Numbered from the stretch's first letter, positions 25,198 to 33,369 are shown. The stretch is 64,000 bases of DNA from DASYKT01 sp963718105 (GCA_963718105.1 OY970352.1:1178001-1242000); one strand, 5' to 3'. A program made the numbers and translations. The notes: generated by a model not told the origin, from the sequence alone.

Positions 25198-25221
25198 GGG
25201 AAACAGCATCGACTGTTTCCC
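25198..25221 (-). terminator. Strong intrinsic terminator, minus strand
   Basis: A perfect 9-bp stem GGGAAACAG/CTGTTTCCC with a 6-nt loop. On the minus strand it is followed by nine T residues (A run 25189-25197). It ends the transcript that begins with the riboswitch at 25.5 kb. Confidence 0.85.
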
Positions 25222-25341
25222 ATAAGGAATAGAATGAAAATCAGCTCTTTCGTTTTTTAGACAGCCATGAGCTACGGCTTTGATTTTTTGCCAGGCCCCC
25301 AATTCAGCTTACGAGAGCGGCGTTCAGTTCCATCGAAGAGA

Positions 25342-25370
25342 AAAGCCGGGAACGAAAACGTCCCGGCTTT
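25342..25370 (-). terminator. Riboswitch expression-platform hairpin
   Basis: Read on the minus strand, AAAGCCGGGACG pairs with CGTTCCCGGCTTT, then TTCTCTT. It lies just downstream of the c-di-AMP aptamer and looks like its terminator. Confidence 0.7.
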
Positions 25371-25383
25371 AAAAGCAGATGGA

Positions 25384-25560
25384 TGTTTGTCCTTCCTGTC
25401 ATAGCCTACGAGGTTAGCTGACGGGCTCGGACGTTTCAGGAAGTGTCCTACGTTGGAAACTTTCGTTTCCTCGATGCGCCCCTTGTTTTCGCTGCTGAAA
25501 GCGAAAACTTTTGGTTCCCCCGCGCTGGCGCTCACAGCGGCGACAGCTTCGGCGACAAAT
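25384..25560 (-). ncRNA. ydaO-type c-di-AMP riboswitch, apparently orphan
   Basis: On the minus strand the conserved blocks appear in order: GTCGCCGAAGC, GCGCGGGGGAACCAAAAG, AAGGGGCGCATCGAG, CCGAGCCCGTCAGCTAACC with TCGTAGGCT, and GGAAGGACA. These are the hallmark segments of the c-di-AMP (ydaO/yuaA) class, and they align block by block with the second copy at 42.3 kb. A TATAGT box lies just upstream. A terminator hairpin follows, then about 120 bp with only very short frames (for example Met-Glu-Leu-Asn-Ala-Ala-Leu-Val-Ser at 25335-25306), then a second terminator. A 99-codon open frame across it is incidental. Confidence 0.85.
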
Positions 25561-25733
25561 TGTTGGTACACTATACTCTTTTACCTCCAGGAAATAAAGT
25601 ATAAATATAAATAAAATAATTTTATTCTCCGACGGGTAAAAAAAGCAGGAAAAATGGGCGATAAAATGCGTTTCGGGTGATAATTTCCAACGCGCGGCAC
25701 GCCATTCTGCATCTTATTTAGGCGCTAAGACCT

Positions 25734-27449
25734 ATGTTTTTATCAGCTTTTTTCAGAACCAGGGCTTTTGGCCGGAGGACGATGGTCCCGGCTTTGTTTT
25801 TGTTTTTCTTTACGGCTGCACACGCGCAGCAGGCCGTTGCGCCGCAGATCGGGCCGCAGACCTGCCTGGGCGCCGAAGAGATCAAAAGCCTCAGCGCGGG
25901 GCTGGACGGCCCGGCGAAAAGCTTTTTTAACAAACAACTGGAACAGGAAATTCTCGCGCTCGGTGTTTCCGTCTCACCTAAGGAAGCCCCGCCGCAGTTG
26001 GCGAAACCGAAGATACCGGACGCTAAACCGGCCGCCATACTGGTCGACGACAAGGTCTGCGCGCTGCTGAAAATGCACGGCTGGATCACGAACAGCCTGG
26101 CCGGTGAGCAGGGAACCAGCGGGTTTCTCTTTCTTCTCAAAAACAACACGTCAGCCGAGCTGCAGCGCGCCCTTTTGCCTTTGGTGGCCAAAGCGGCCGA
26201 AAAGGGTGAGCTAAAACGAGATCTGCTGCTTGCGTCTTATATCGACAATGTACGAGTACGCGCCGGTTACAAACAATGGTTTGGGACACAGGCGGTCGAG
26301 CGTGACGGGTTTCTTTATCTTTTGCCGATCGAAAACGAGGCGAAGGTAGATGAGCGGCGCGGTGTGTATGGAATGGAACTGCTGCGCGACTATATCAGAA
26401 ATCTGGAGCGCAAAATGGGAATGCCGCTGCTCAGATCAGAGCGCTTTTTTGCCGATGCGGGGCTAGGTATTCAATTTCGCGATCTGCTTGCCGGGCGGGC
26501 CGCGATCGGCCCGGCGGCGAACGGCGGCGATAAAACCGGCAGCGATAATATTGGCGGCGATAAAACCGGCAGTGATAAAACCGACGGGGAAGTAATCAGG
26601 ATCGACAGCGCGGTGGTCAATATCGACGCCAACGTCTATGACGAAAACAGCAAAAAACCGGTCGATGTGCTGGGCCAAAAAGACTTTCGCGTGCTGGAAG
26701 ACGGCGTGGAGCAGGAAGCGGCCTTTTTTAGCAAAACCGAATCGCCGTTCGATCTCGTTTTGCTGCTCGATCTGTCAGGCTCAACGGCGGAGAAAGTAAA
26801 GCTCATCCGCCGCAGTACGCGAAAGTTTATCGAAGCCGCGCGCCCGGTCGATCGCATCGCTATTGTCACTTTTGCCTTTGAGAACAAGATCGTCTCGGGA
26901 TTTTCATCAAACAAGCAGGAACTGTTGGCGAGCACGGAAAATATCAAGGACAACGGGGCTTCGCGTATCTGGGACGCGTTGAAATTTACCCTGGACGATA
27001 TGTTTCCGCCAAAAACCCCGGGCAGGCGCCGCGCCGTCGTATTGATGACGGACGGCGTGGACAATGCGCTGTTGAGCGAATTCGGTAACGCTTCGTTAAC
27101 AAGTTTCTCGGAGCTGATGGAATCGGTCCTGCATGGCGATGCCGCGATCGTGCCCATATATCTCGACACCGAACCGGAGCGCCCGGCCCAGACAAACGCT
27201 TACAAGCTGGCGCGCAAGACGCTGCATTTCCTGGCCGACGAAAGCGGCGGGTTTTATTACTACGCGCGCAAGCTGGAAGATCTGAATGGAGTTTACAAGC
27301 AAGTGCTGCAAGACCTCGGCCGTGTGTATTCCATCGGCTACACTCCCAAAAAACAAAATCGCTCGGGGGAATGGCGCACGATCAAGGTTGAAGTACCCGC
27401 CCAACCCGCGCTAAAGGTCCGCACCCGCTCAGGATACTACGCAAATTAG
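25734..27449 (+). CDS. Secreted VWA-domain protein (acidobacterial VWFA-related)
   Basis: 571 residues with a signal peptide ending near HAQQ; ATG 25782 is an equally good start. A unique N-terminal half (about 40-240) is followed by a Gly/Asp/Lys/Thr/Ser-rich linker made of near-repeats (GGDKTGSDNIGGDKTGSDKT), a short Ig-like strand set (AVVNIDANVYDENSKKPV...KDFRVLEDGVEQ) and a von Willebrand A domain. The MIDAS motif DLSGS is in LVLLLDLSGSTAEK, and MTDGVDNAL supplies the later Asp. The end SIGYTPKKQNRSGEWRTIKVEV...KVRTRSGYYA is typical of the acidobacterial VWFA-related family. It probably binds ligands in the periplasm or at the surface. Confidence 0.85.
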   Translation: MFLSAFFRTRAFGRRTMVPALFLFFFTAAHAQQAVAPQIGPQTCLGAEEIKSLSAGLDGPAKSFFNKQLEQEILALGVSVSPKEAPPQLAKPKIPDAKPAAILVDDKVCALLKMHGWITNSLAGEQGTSGFLFLLKNNTSAELQRALLPLVAKAAEKGELKRDLLLASYIDNVRVRAGYKQWFGTQAVERDGFLYLLPIENEAKVDERRGVYGMELLRDYIRNLERKMGMPLLRSERFFADAGLGIQFRDLLAGRAAIGPAANGGDKTGSDNIGGDKTGSDKTDGEVIRIDSAVVNIDANVYDENSKKPVDVLGQKDFRVLEDGVEQEAAFFSKTESPFDLVLLLDLSGSTAEKVKLIRRSTRKFIEAARPVDRIAIVTFAFENKIVSGFSSNKQELLASTENIKDNGASRIWDALKFTLDDMFPPKTPGRRRAVVLMTDGVDNALLSEFGNASLTSFSELMESVLHGDAAIVPIYLDTEPERPAQTNAYKLARKTLHFLADESGGFYYYARKLEDLNGVYKQVLQDLGRVYSIGYTPKKQNRSGEWRTIKVEVPAQPALKVRTRSGYYAN

Positions 27450-27573
27450 GATCTTGTTTATATAATGTTTTGGAAGCATTCCACTAAAACATTATGAACA
27501 GCGTGCCGTTTGATGGATTTAATACCTTTATGAGTACTGATCTACCGTTAGACCCATGTACTTGTTCTAAGCT

Positions 27574-29055
27574 ATGACTAAGCAAAAAGTCATTATTATC
27601 GGCGCGGGCCTCGCGGGGTCGCTGTTGGCGATCTACCTCGCTAAACGCGGAATTGCGGTCGAAGTGTATGAAGCGCGCGAGGATATGCGCCGGTCGGAAG
27701 TGGCGGCCGGGCGGTCGATAAACCTGGCGCTGTCTGACCGCGGCATTGCTGCCCTGCGCGAGATCGGGATGGACGGTTATATGCTCAGCGAGGCGGTGCC
27801 GATGCTGGGGCGGATGATCCATTCCGTGAGCGGCGAACAGAAACTGCTGCCTTACAGCGGCCGGCAGGGCGAATATATCAACTCCGTTTCGCGCGCCGGA
27901 CTGAACATCGCGCTAATCAATGAAGCGGAAAAATATGAAAACGTAAAATTCTTTTTTAACGACCGCTGCACAGATTTTGACTCCGATTCAGGCGAGGCAA
28001 AATTCGCGTCCGGAAAAGCCGTCAAAGGCGACACTCTGATAGCGACCGACGGTGCCGGGTCGGCAGTCAGGGAAGCAATGGAACGCGGACTGCCGAAGTT
28101 TAAATCGACGACGGTTTTTCTGGAACACGGTTATAAGGAACTGCATATACCGCCGAAAAATAATACTTCGTTAAGCGGCGGTCTCAGACCGCCTCTAAAG
28201 GGTGACGACAACTTTCTCCTGGAAAAAAATGCCCTGCATATCTGGCCGCGGCACAAGTTTATGATGATCGCGCTGCCGAATTTCGACGGCAGTTTTACCT
28301 GTACGCTTTTTTTGGACAAAGGCGAAAACAAGGACGGCACGGAGCGTGTTTCGGATAAAGGCGGAAACGCGACAGTTATGGAGCGTGTCTCAGATGGCGT
28401 TGATAACACGCTCCATAACTGTCGCGTTTCTACCTCCGATCCCAGTTTTGATCAGATTGCTGATACCGCCGCCATCAGCGACTTCTTCCAAACGCAGTTT
28501 CCCGACGCGATTCCGCTGATGCCCACGCTAGGGGAAGATTTTGCGGAAAATCCGGTGGGCTTGCTGGGTACGGTCAAATGCTATCCGTGGCACATTGAAG
28601 GCAAGGCCCTTTTGCTCGGTGATTCCGCCCACGCGATGGTCCCGTTTTACGGGCAGGGAATGAACTGCGCTTTTGAAGATTGCCGTGTGCTGGACGCGCT
28701 GATAGAAAAACACGGAACAGATTGGAATACGGTCTTTGAGGAATATCAACAGGCCCGTAAAATAAACACCGATGCCATTGCCGAGATGGCCGAGGAAAAT
28801 TTTTACGAGATGCGCGACGCCACCGCCGATCCCGTCTTCCAGCGCAAACGCGAACTTGAAACCAAACTCGAACAAACCTATCCCGATTATTTCTCCAAAT
28901 ACTCGATGGTAACCTTTCGCGAAGACATGCCTTACTCGGTTGCGAAAACGAAAGGAAACGCCCAGGATAAATTGTTGATGGAGATCTGCGCCGGGGTTGA
29001 GAGTGTGAAACAGATCGACCTGGAAAATGTGATCGAGAGAGTAAGGCTTTTATAG
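27574..29055 (+). CDS. kmo: Kynurenine 3-monooxygenase with two repeat-derived insertions
   Basis: FAD monooxygenase of 493 residues that hydroxylates kynurenine to 3-hydroxykynurenine. VIIIGAGLAGSLLAIYLAKRG binds FAD, GRSINLALSDRG is a KMO signature, and GDSAHAMVPFYGQGMNCAFEDC is the second FAD motif. It is longer than usual (about 450). The excess maps to two in-frame insertions: a GGLRPPLKG loop at about residues 201-211 encoded by a perfect palindrome, and about 38 residues near 252-290 encoded by a family C repeat, splitting what should read GENSF. The rest of the protein looks intact. There is no Shine-Dalgarno sequence. Confidence 0.95.
   Translation: MTKQKVIIIGAGLAGSLLAIYLAKRGIAVEVYEAREDMRRSEVAAGRSINLALSDRGIAALREIGMDGYMLSEAVPMLGRMIHSVSGEQKLLPYSGRQGEYINSVSRAGLNIALINEAEKYENVKFFFNDRCTDFDSDSGEAKFASGKAVKGDTLIATDGAGSAVREAMERGLPKFKSTTVFLEHGYKELHIPPKNNTSLSGGLRPPLKGDDNFLLEKNALHIWPRHKFMMIALPNFDGSFTCTLFLDKGENKDGTERVSDKGGNATVMERVSDGVDNTLHNCRVSTSDPSFDQIADTAAISDFFQTQFPDAIPLMPTLGEDFAENPVGLLGTVKCYPWHIEGKALLLGDSAHAMVPFYGQGMNCAFEDCRVLDALIEKHGTDWNTVFEEYQQARKINTDAIAEMAEENFYEMRDATADPVFQRKRELETKLEQTYPDYFSKYSMVTFREDMPYSVAKTKGNAQDKLLMEICAGVESVKQIDLENVIERVRLL
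28177..28193. repeat. Palindrome within kmo
   Basis: GGCGGTCT-C-AGACCGCC, a perfect 8-bp stem encoding part of a GGLRPPL loop not expected in KMO. Confidence 0.75.
28327..28443. repeat. Family C repeat inserted in frame in kmo
   Basis: Contains GGAAACGCGACAGTTATGGA and its inverted partner around an 18-bp centre. Length is a multiple of three and no stop is created. The borders GGATAAAGGCGG and CCTCCGATCCC match the outer flanks of the 25.1-kb copy, so the whole element, not just the hairpin, entered the gene. Confidence 0.85.
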
Positions 29056-29080
29056 AGCAATGATTCGTTTTGGGTAAATA

Positions 29081-29635
29081 ATGGCGAAATTTTTATTTGT
29101 CTTATGCCTGGCAGTATTTATGTCGGTCGCTTCCTGCAAGCAGGCGGAGAGGAGTGGCAGCAGTATCAATTCGAATAATCGTGCGTATGGCACGACCGAT
29201 ATTTATCGGTTTGACGGCGGATCGAACGGCTGCGGAGATTTCTTTATATACAGGTCGACGGCGGACAAAGCCAAAGTAATCGCGGTGGAGGTGGATAAGG
29301 CAAAACTCAAAATATCCGACAAGCCACAGGTTTTTGAGATCGGAAAAAGCAAGGATCTTGATGTCTATATCGTAGATTTCGGTAAAGGGACATATGAAGA
29401 TCGCGAAGGCTACTGCTACGATGTTATTGCTTTAAGAGAGGGCGAATTGCCGCCGATACGTATTCAGGGAACAAGCGGCAGAGCTATTATTTATACTTCT
29501 GAGAATCCTTATAAAACTTACGACGCAAATGTCATCCTCGAAAATGTAACGTTTCAGGATGCCGATACACTTAAGGAATTCTCTATCGATAGTGTTGAGA
29601 TCAAAAATGTCAGGGCCGGATGGATACCCGGTTAA
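29081..29635 (+). CDS. Lipoprotein of unknown function
   Basis: 184 residues. FLFVLCLAVFMSVASCKQ is a lipoprotein signal with a lipobox (SVAS-C) and Cys at about 19. The mature region is a beta-rich unknown domain (FDGGSNGCGDFFIYR ... SVEIKNVRAGWIPG). It is preceded by kmo (25 bp) and followed by the SDR gene (20 bp). Confidence 0.65.
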   Translation: MAKFLFVLCLAVFMSVASCKQAERSGSSINSNNRAYGTTDIYRFDGGSNGCGDFFIYRSTADKAKVIAVEVDKAKLKISDKPQVFEIGKSKDLDVYIVDFGKGTYEDREGYCYDVIALREGELPPIRIQGTSGRAIIYTSENPYKTYDANVILENVTFQDADTLKEFSIDSVEIKNVRAGWIPG

Positions 29636-29655
29636 ACTTTTCGTAAAATGCATTT

Positions 29656-30456
29656 ATGAATATTAGTCTGAAGGGGAAAAAAGCATTTGTTTGCGGCAGT
29701 ACGCAGGGGATAGGCAAAGCGGCGGCGGTGGAGATGGCGGCGCTGGGCGCGAATGTCGTGCTGGTGTCGAGGAATGAAGATTCACTAAAATTGACGTTGA
29801 ATGAGCTAGACATCAGTGCCGGGCAAAAGCACAGCTACATTGCGACGGATTTTGGCACCCCGAATGGGCCGGAAGATCTGAAAAGCAGGGTTGAAAAATA
29901 CCTGGCGGAAAATCCTGAGCCTGTTCATATTTTGGTCAACAATACAGGCGGGCCTCCGGCGGGAAAGGCGATCGACGCCGACACAGAAGATTTCATTCGG
30001 GCTTTTAAGAGTCACCTCGTTTGCAATCAAATCTTGACCCAGGCGCTTGTTCCCGGCATGAAGGCCGAGAAATACGGGCGGATAATTAATGTGATATCAA
30101 CGTCGGTCAAGCAGCCGATACCGGGCCTGGGTGTTTCAAATACGATCCGTGGCGCGGTGGCGAGCTGGGCAAAGACGCTGGCGGGGGAGCTGGGCGAATT
30201 CGGCATCACGGTCAACAATGTTCTGCCGGGTTCGACGATGACCGGGCGGCTGCAGTCTATCATTGAAACAAAAGCCAAAAAGGCGGGCGTCACCATCGAA
30301 GAGATGGAAGCCGAGATGCAGCGCGAAATTCCGGCGGCGCGTTTTGGTACGGCGGCGGAAATTGCCAATGCCATTGCGTTTCTGGCTAGCCCCGCGGCGT
30401 CTTACATCAATGGCATCAATCTTCCGGTCGACGGCGGGCGGACAAGCAGTTTGTAA
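29656..30456 (+). CDS. Short-chain dehydrogenase/reductase
   Basis: 266 residues, classical SDR. Cofactor loop FVCGSTQGIGKAAAVEMAALG, NNTGG in place of NNAG, and catalytic Ser (ISTSVKQPIPG) with a displaced Tyr region: the usual YxxxK reads SNTIRGAVASWAKTLAGELG, so Tyr and Lys are missing and the protein may be non-canonical or catalytically altered. The end ASPAASYINGINLPVDGGRT is standard. The location beside kmo suggests a role in the same pathway, as yet unnamed. TAAAAT (29644-29649) precedes the ATG by 6 bp, which fits a leaderless transcript. Confidence 0.8.
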   Translation: MNISLKGKKAFVCGSTQGIGKAAAVEMAALGANVVLVSRNEDSLKLTLNELDISAGQKHSYIATDFGTPNGPEDLKSRVEKYLAENPEPVHILVNNTGGPPAGKAIDADTEDFIRAFKSHLVCNQILTQALVPGMKAEKYGRIINVISTSVKQPIPGLGVSNTIRGAVASWAKTLAGELGEFGITVNNVLPGSTMTGRLQSIIETKAKKAGVTIEEMEAEMQREIPAARFGTAAEIANAIAFLASPAASYINGINLPVDGGRTSSL

Positions 30457-30543
30457 ATAGTGAACAGTGAATAGTTAAGTTAGCTATCGATCAGCGTGGA
30501 AATTTTGACTCTGTAAATTAAAACTATTTTAAGGAATTCCTTT

Positions 30544-31368
30544 TTGAAAATATCGGTTCAAATCAACGGCAAGACTTTTCAGATTGATCCTGACAAGTAC
30601 TTCGATCTTTCGATCCCTTTAAATTTCAACGGCCCGCAGCCGAACGCTTACGGCGCCGAACGGGCAGTGTCAAAGCCGTGCGAAGCGGGCGCGTTGGTGG
30701 GCGATACACGCCTGGGTGGAAGCTGCAATTTTGAACAGTACACTTTTATTCCGCACTGCAACGGCACGCATACTGAATCGATCGGGCATATCACAAAAGA
30801 GAGAATAACCATCCTTGGGTCGCTAAAAGATACCTTCATACCGGCAGTTTTAATTAGCGTAGAACCGGAAAGCGCCGCCGAGACTGCGGACACATATGCT
30901 CCGGAAAAAGCACCGGGCGACAGGCTGATAACGCGAGGGGTGTTAGAGGAAGCCTTTAAAAAGCCGCCTGAAGGCGGGACTCAAAACGCTGCACTAATTA
31001 TTCGTACCCTGCCAAACGAGGAGAGCAAAAAGACGCGTGACTACATGAAAGAACCGGCCCCTTTTTTTTCGCTTGAGGCGATAGCGTACGTAGCCGAGCT
31101 GGGTTTTGAGCATCTGCTGGTCGACCTGCCCTCGATCGACCGGGCGTTTGACGAAGGCATGCTTTCCGCGCACCGCATCTTTTGGAATATGCCGTCGAAG
31201 AGTCAGGAAACAGATAATGAAAGCCGGGTGCACCGCACAGTTACGGAAATGATCTATGTCCCTGATGAAGTTGAAAATGGACCTTATCTTTTAAATCTGC
31301 AGATCGCGCCATTTGCCGCGGACGCGGCGCCGAGCCGGCCTTTATTATTCAGATATGCAACAAACTGA
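30544..31368 (+). CDS. Cyclase-family hydrolase, possible kynurenine formamidase
   Basis: 274 residues from a TTG start, with AAGGA 10-15 bp upstream. The metal motif of the cyclase/KynB family (HxGTHxDxPxH) appears as FIPHCNGTHTESIGHIT, a related but divergent form with Glu for Asp. Later, ALIIRTLPNEESKKTRDYM and PAPFFSLEAIAYVAELGFEHLLVDLPSIDR keep the fold. The formamidase step of the kynurenine route would otherwise be missing, so this is the best local candidate. A family D repeat adds about eight residues in frame near residue 140 (KPPEGGTQN). Other cyclase-family hydrolases remain possible. Confidence 0.75.
   Translation: MKISVQINGKTFQIDPDKYFDLSIPLNFNGPQPNAYGAERAVSKPCEAGALVGDTRLGGSCNFEQYTFIPHCNGTHTESIGHITKERITILGSLKDTFIPAVLISVEPESAAETADTYAPEKAPGDRLITRGVLEEAFKKPPEGGTQNAALIIRTLPNEESKKTRDYMKEPAPFFSLEAIAYVAELGFEHLLVDLPSIDRAFDEGMLSAHRIFWNMPSKSQETDNESRVHRTVTEMIYVPDEVENGPYLLNLQIAPFAADAAPSRPLLFRYATN
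30963..30987 (+). repeat. Family D repeat inside the cyclase gene
   Basis: GCCGCCTGAAGGCGGGACTC then AAAAC, differing by one base from 12291-12315. It is read through in frame. Confidence 0.8.
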
Positions 31369-31594
31369 CGACCAAATTAACCAAAACAACAGCGGGGAAA
31401 ATTTTGAACGATTTCGCAAGTATGTTTTGAGCGATATTTCGCTGCAGGAACAACTACGCAGGATCGAAGACAAAAAGGAGTTTATCGCTGCTACCGTCGA
31501 ACTCGGGGCCGTTAATGGCTTTGACTTCAGCGCGGAAGAAGTACAATCCGCAATGCGCAAAAATCAGCAGCAATGGATAGAGCGATGGATGTAA
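31355..31594 (+). CDS. Nif11-like small protein
   Basis: 79 residues from ATG 31355, overlapping the cyclase gene by 14 bp. ENFERFRKYVLSDISLQEQL, EEFIAA-like KKEFIAATVELGAVNGFDFSAEEV and a terminal helix match the Nif11 domain (PF07862), which serves as a leader in some RiPP precursors. There is no Gly-Gly cleavage site or core peptide after the domain: the chain ends in QQWIERWM. A role as a stand-alone partner of the next gene, a sulfotransferase, is more likely than a RiPP precursor. Confidence 0.7.
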   Translation: MQQTDDQINQNNSGENFERFRKYVLSDISLQEQLRRIEDKKEFIAATVELGAVNGFDFSAEEVQSAMRKNQQQWIERWM

Positions 31595-32586
31595 AACAAC
31601 TGCCGGTCAACTTTGAAAATTGGGCGCCCATTCGCGTGTTTTGGCAAGACAACCGTCCGTATGTCGATTGGTGCTATATGCATAAGGACCGGTTCGTTCA
31701 TCCTTTTTTCGATATAACAATTCAACACAGGATGCAGGAGCCGTTCAGCCTGTTATTTCAGTACCATACACCGGCCGACGAATTGGCGGAGCTAAACATT
31801 ATCCGGCCGGGACTTGCGCCTACCGGCTTTATCTTTCATATGTCGCGCTGCGGTTCCACGCTGATCTCGCAAATGCTGGCCTCGCTTTCGCGGAATATTG
31901 TCATTTCCGAGGCGTCGCCGATCGATTCTATCCTGCGGACCAATACCGTTGACTCTTCGATAAGCGATGAAACACGTATAGAGTGGCTGCGGGGAATTAT
32001 CGGAGCTTTGGGTAGAAAACGATCTCCGGATGAGAAGCATTATTTTATTAAATTCGATAGCTGGCACACTCTTTATCTCGAATTGATCCACCGGGCTTTT
32101 CCCGACGTTCCCTGGATATTTCTTTACCGGGAGCCGGTAGAAGTGATCGTTTCGCATATGCGGCAAAGCGGCGCCCAGATGGTCCCCGGCGCGCTCGGCC
32201 ATCTTCTGCCCGGTTTGGATATCTTTGAAAGCGCGCAAATGCCGCGCGAGAAATATTGCGCCCTGGTCGTGAAACAATTTTGCGAAAGCGCGCTCAGCCA
32301 ACTGAATAAGGATCCTCACAAGGCATTGTTGGTTAACTATGATCAGTTGCCGGCGGCGGTCACCACTTCTATAGTCGATCATTTTGGAGCTGTGTATTCG
32401 GATGAGGATATCGAAAAAATGAATTTGGCAGCAAAGTTCGATGCGAAAAATCCGCAAACGCAATTTGTTTCGGATATTGAAGGAAAAAGAAGCGAAGCGA
32501 ACGAGGCTGTTATGGAGGCCGGCGAGGAACTGGCGCTGGTATATGAAAAACTTGAATCTATTCGAAAACTCCAACCGGCCAAATAG
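31585..32586 (+). CDS. Sulfotransferase-family protein
   Basis: 333 residues from ATG 31585 (alternative 31573), overlapping the Nif11-like gene by 10 bp. GFIFHMSRCGSTLISQMLASL is the 5'-PSB P-loop of PAPS sulfotransferases, and VPWIFLYREPVEVIVSHMR is the 3'-PB Arg...Ser motif that binds the 3' phosphate of PAPS. The first 75 residues (NFENWAPIRVFWQDNRPYVDWCYM) form an extra N-terminal domain. The acceptor is unknown. The pair with Nif11 suggests a dedicated substrate. Confidence 0.82.
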   Translation: MDVKQLPVNFENWAPIRVFWQDNRPYVDWCYMHKDRFVHPFFDITIQHRMQEPFSLLFQYHTPADELAELNIIRPGLAPTGFIFHMSRCGSTLISQMLASLSRNIVISEASPIDSILRTNTVDSSISDETRIEWLRGIIGALGRKRSPDEKHYFIKFDSWHTLYLELIHRAFPDVPWIFLYREPVEVIVSHMRQSGAQMVPGALGHLLPGLDIFESAQMPREKYCALVVKQFCESALSQLNKDPHKALLVNYDQLPAAVTTSIVDHFGAVYSDEDIEKMNLAAKFDAKNPQTQFVSDIEGKRSEANEAVMEAGEELALVYEKLESIRKLQPAK

Positions 32587-32595
32587 AGGCTAAAG

Positions 32596-33261
32596 TTAAA
32601 CGGGCTGATCGTCAAAAAGATCTTCGGGGGGCGGAGTTTTTCGCGTCCGAACTATTTCCTTTTTCTCTGCTTCTTTTCGCAGCGCATCCAGAACTATCCA
32701 ATCCCCGCTCACTTTATCCTGTGAATAGATCTTAAAGAAAACATTGGATGTGTGCGAGATACGCCACGGCTCAAAGATCTCAGAGATCATGGTGTAAGCA
32801 TGGTTCAGGCTGGCGGCCGGCTGCCCGGGCAGCGCGGGAATGTCGACCCGGCAGGGCAGAAGCAGGGCTTTTTTTCTGCCGCGAAGTTTCAGCCCCTGCG
32901 GCTGGCGCAAAAATATTTCAATAAATCCGCCATCAATGCCTTTCGGCGCTTCACCAACTATAACGAATTTGGCGAGTGCTTCGGCAAGCTGATCTTTCAA
33001 GGTTATATTTACCAGCAGACGGGAATCTGAGGGTAAAAGTTCGATGATCTTTTGTTTGGAAAGCGAGTGAAAGAAATCCTTGTCCGCAAAGTGAGTTTCA
33101 TCGAGAACTATTTCGGTTTGAAAATCCTTTTTCAGGACCTTGTGATCGAAGTCGTCGGGAAATATCACCGATCCGTTCTTAACGGTCACCGTAATATTAA
33201 TAGCTTTGTCGGAGTTTGAACTCAAAATTCGAACCTCGCTGATTCTACCGAGAGCACTCAA
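32596..33261 (-). CDS. Protein of unknown function
   Basis: 221 residues from an apparent TTG; no ATG exists until late in the frame, so the start is uncertain. Not recognised. Beta-rich N-terminus (INITVTVKNGSVIFPDDFDHKVLKKDF) and a conserved-looking IPALPGQPAASLNHAYTMISEIFEPWRISHTSNVF segment; the C-terminus is charged. It converges with the sulfotransferase gene (10-bp gap). Confidence 0.5.
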   Translation of the reverse strand: MSALGRISEVRILSSNSDKAINITVTVKNGSVIFPDDFDHKVLKKDFQTEIVLDETHFADKDFFHSLSKQKIIELLPSDSRLLVNITLKDQLAEALAKFVIVGEAPKGIDGGFIEIFLRQPQGLKLRGRKKALLLPCRVDIPALPGQPAASLNHAYTMISEIFEPWRISHTSNVFFKIYSQDKVSGDWIVLDALRKEAEKKEIVRTRKTPPPEDLFDDQPV

Positions 33262-33369
33262 GAAATAATCGCACTTTATCCGTTAACATTGGAAAGCCTG
33301 GTATTTATCGGATAGGTAAGTTTATTAAGAAGGGCCGGTCCGGTCAAGGGCGCTGCCGTAACCCCGGAT

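Noticed and set aside
25272..25571. 99-codon minus-strand frame preceded by GGAGG and followed by a terminator
   Set aside because: The nucleotide sequence matches the conserved blocks of the c-di-AMP riboswitch, which explains both conservation and the terminators; the frame is incidental.
31355..31594. RiPP precursor peptide
   Set aside because: There is no Gly-Gly cleavage site or core after the Nif11-like domain and no peptide-modifying or export genes besides the sulfotransferase.
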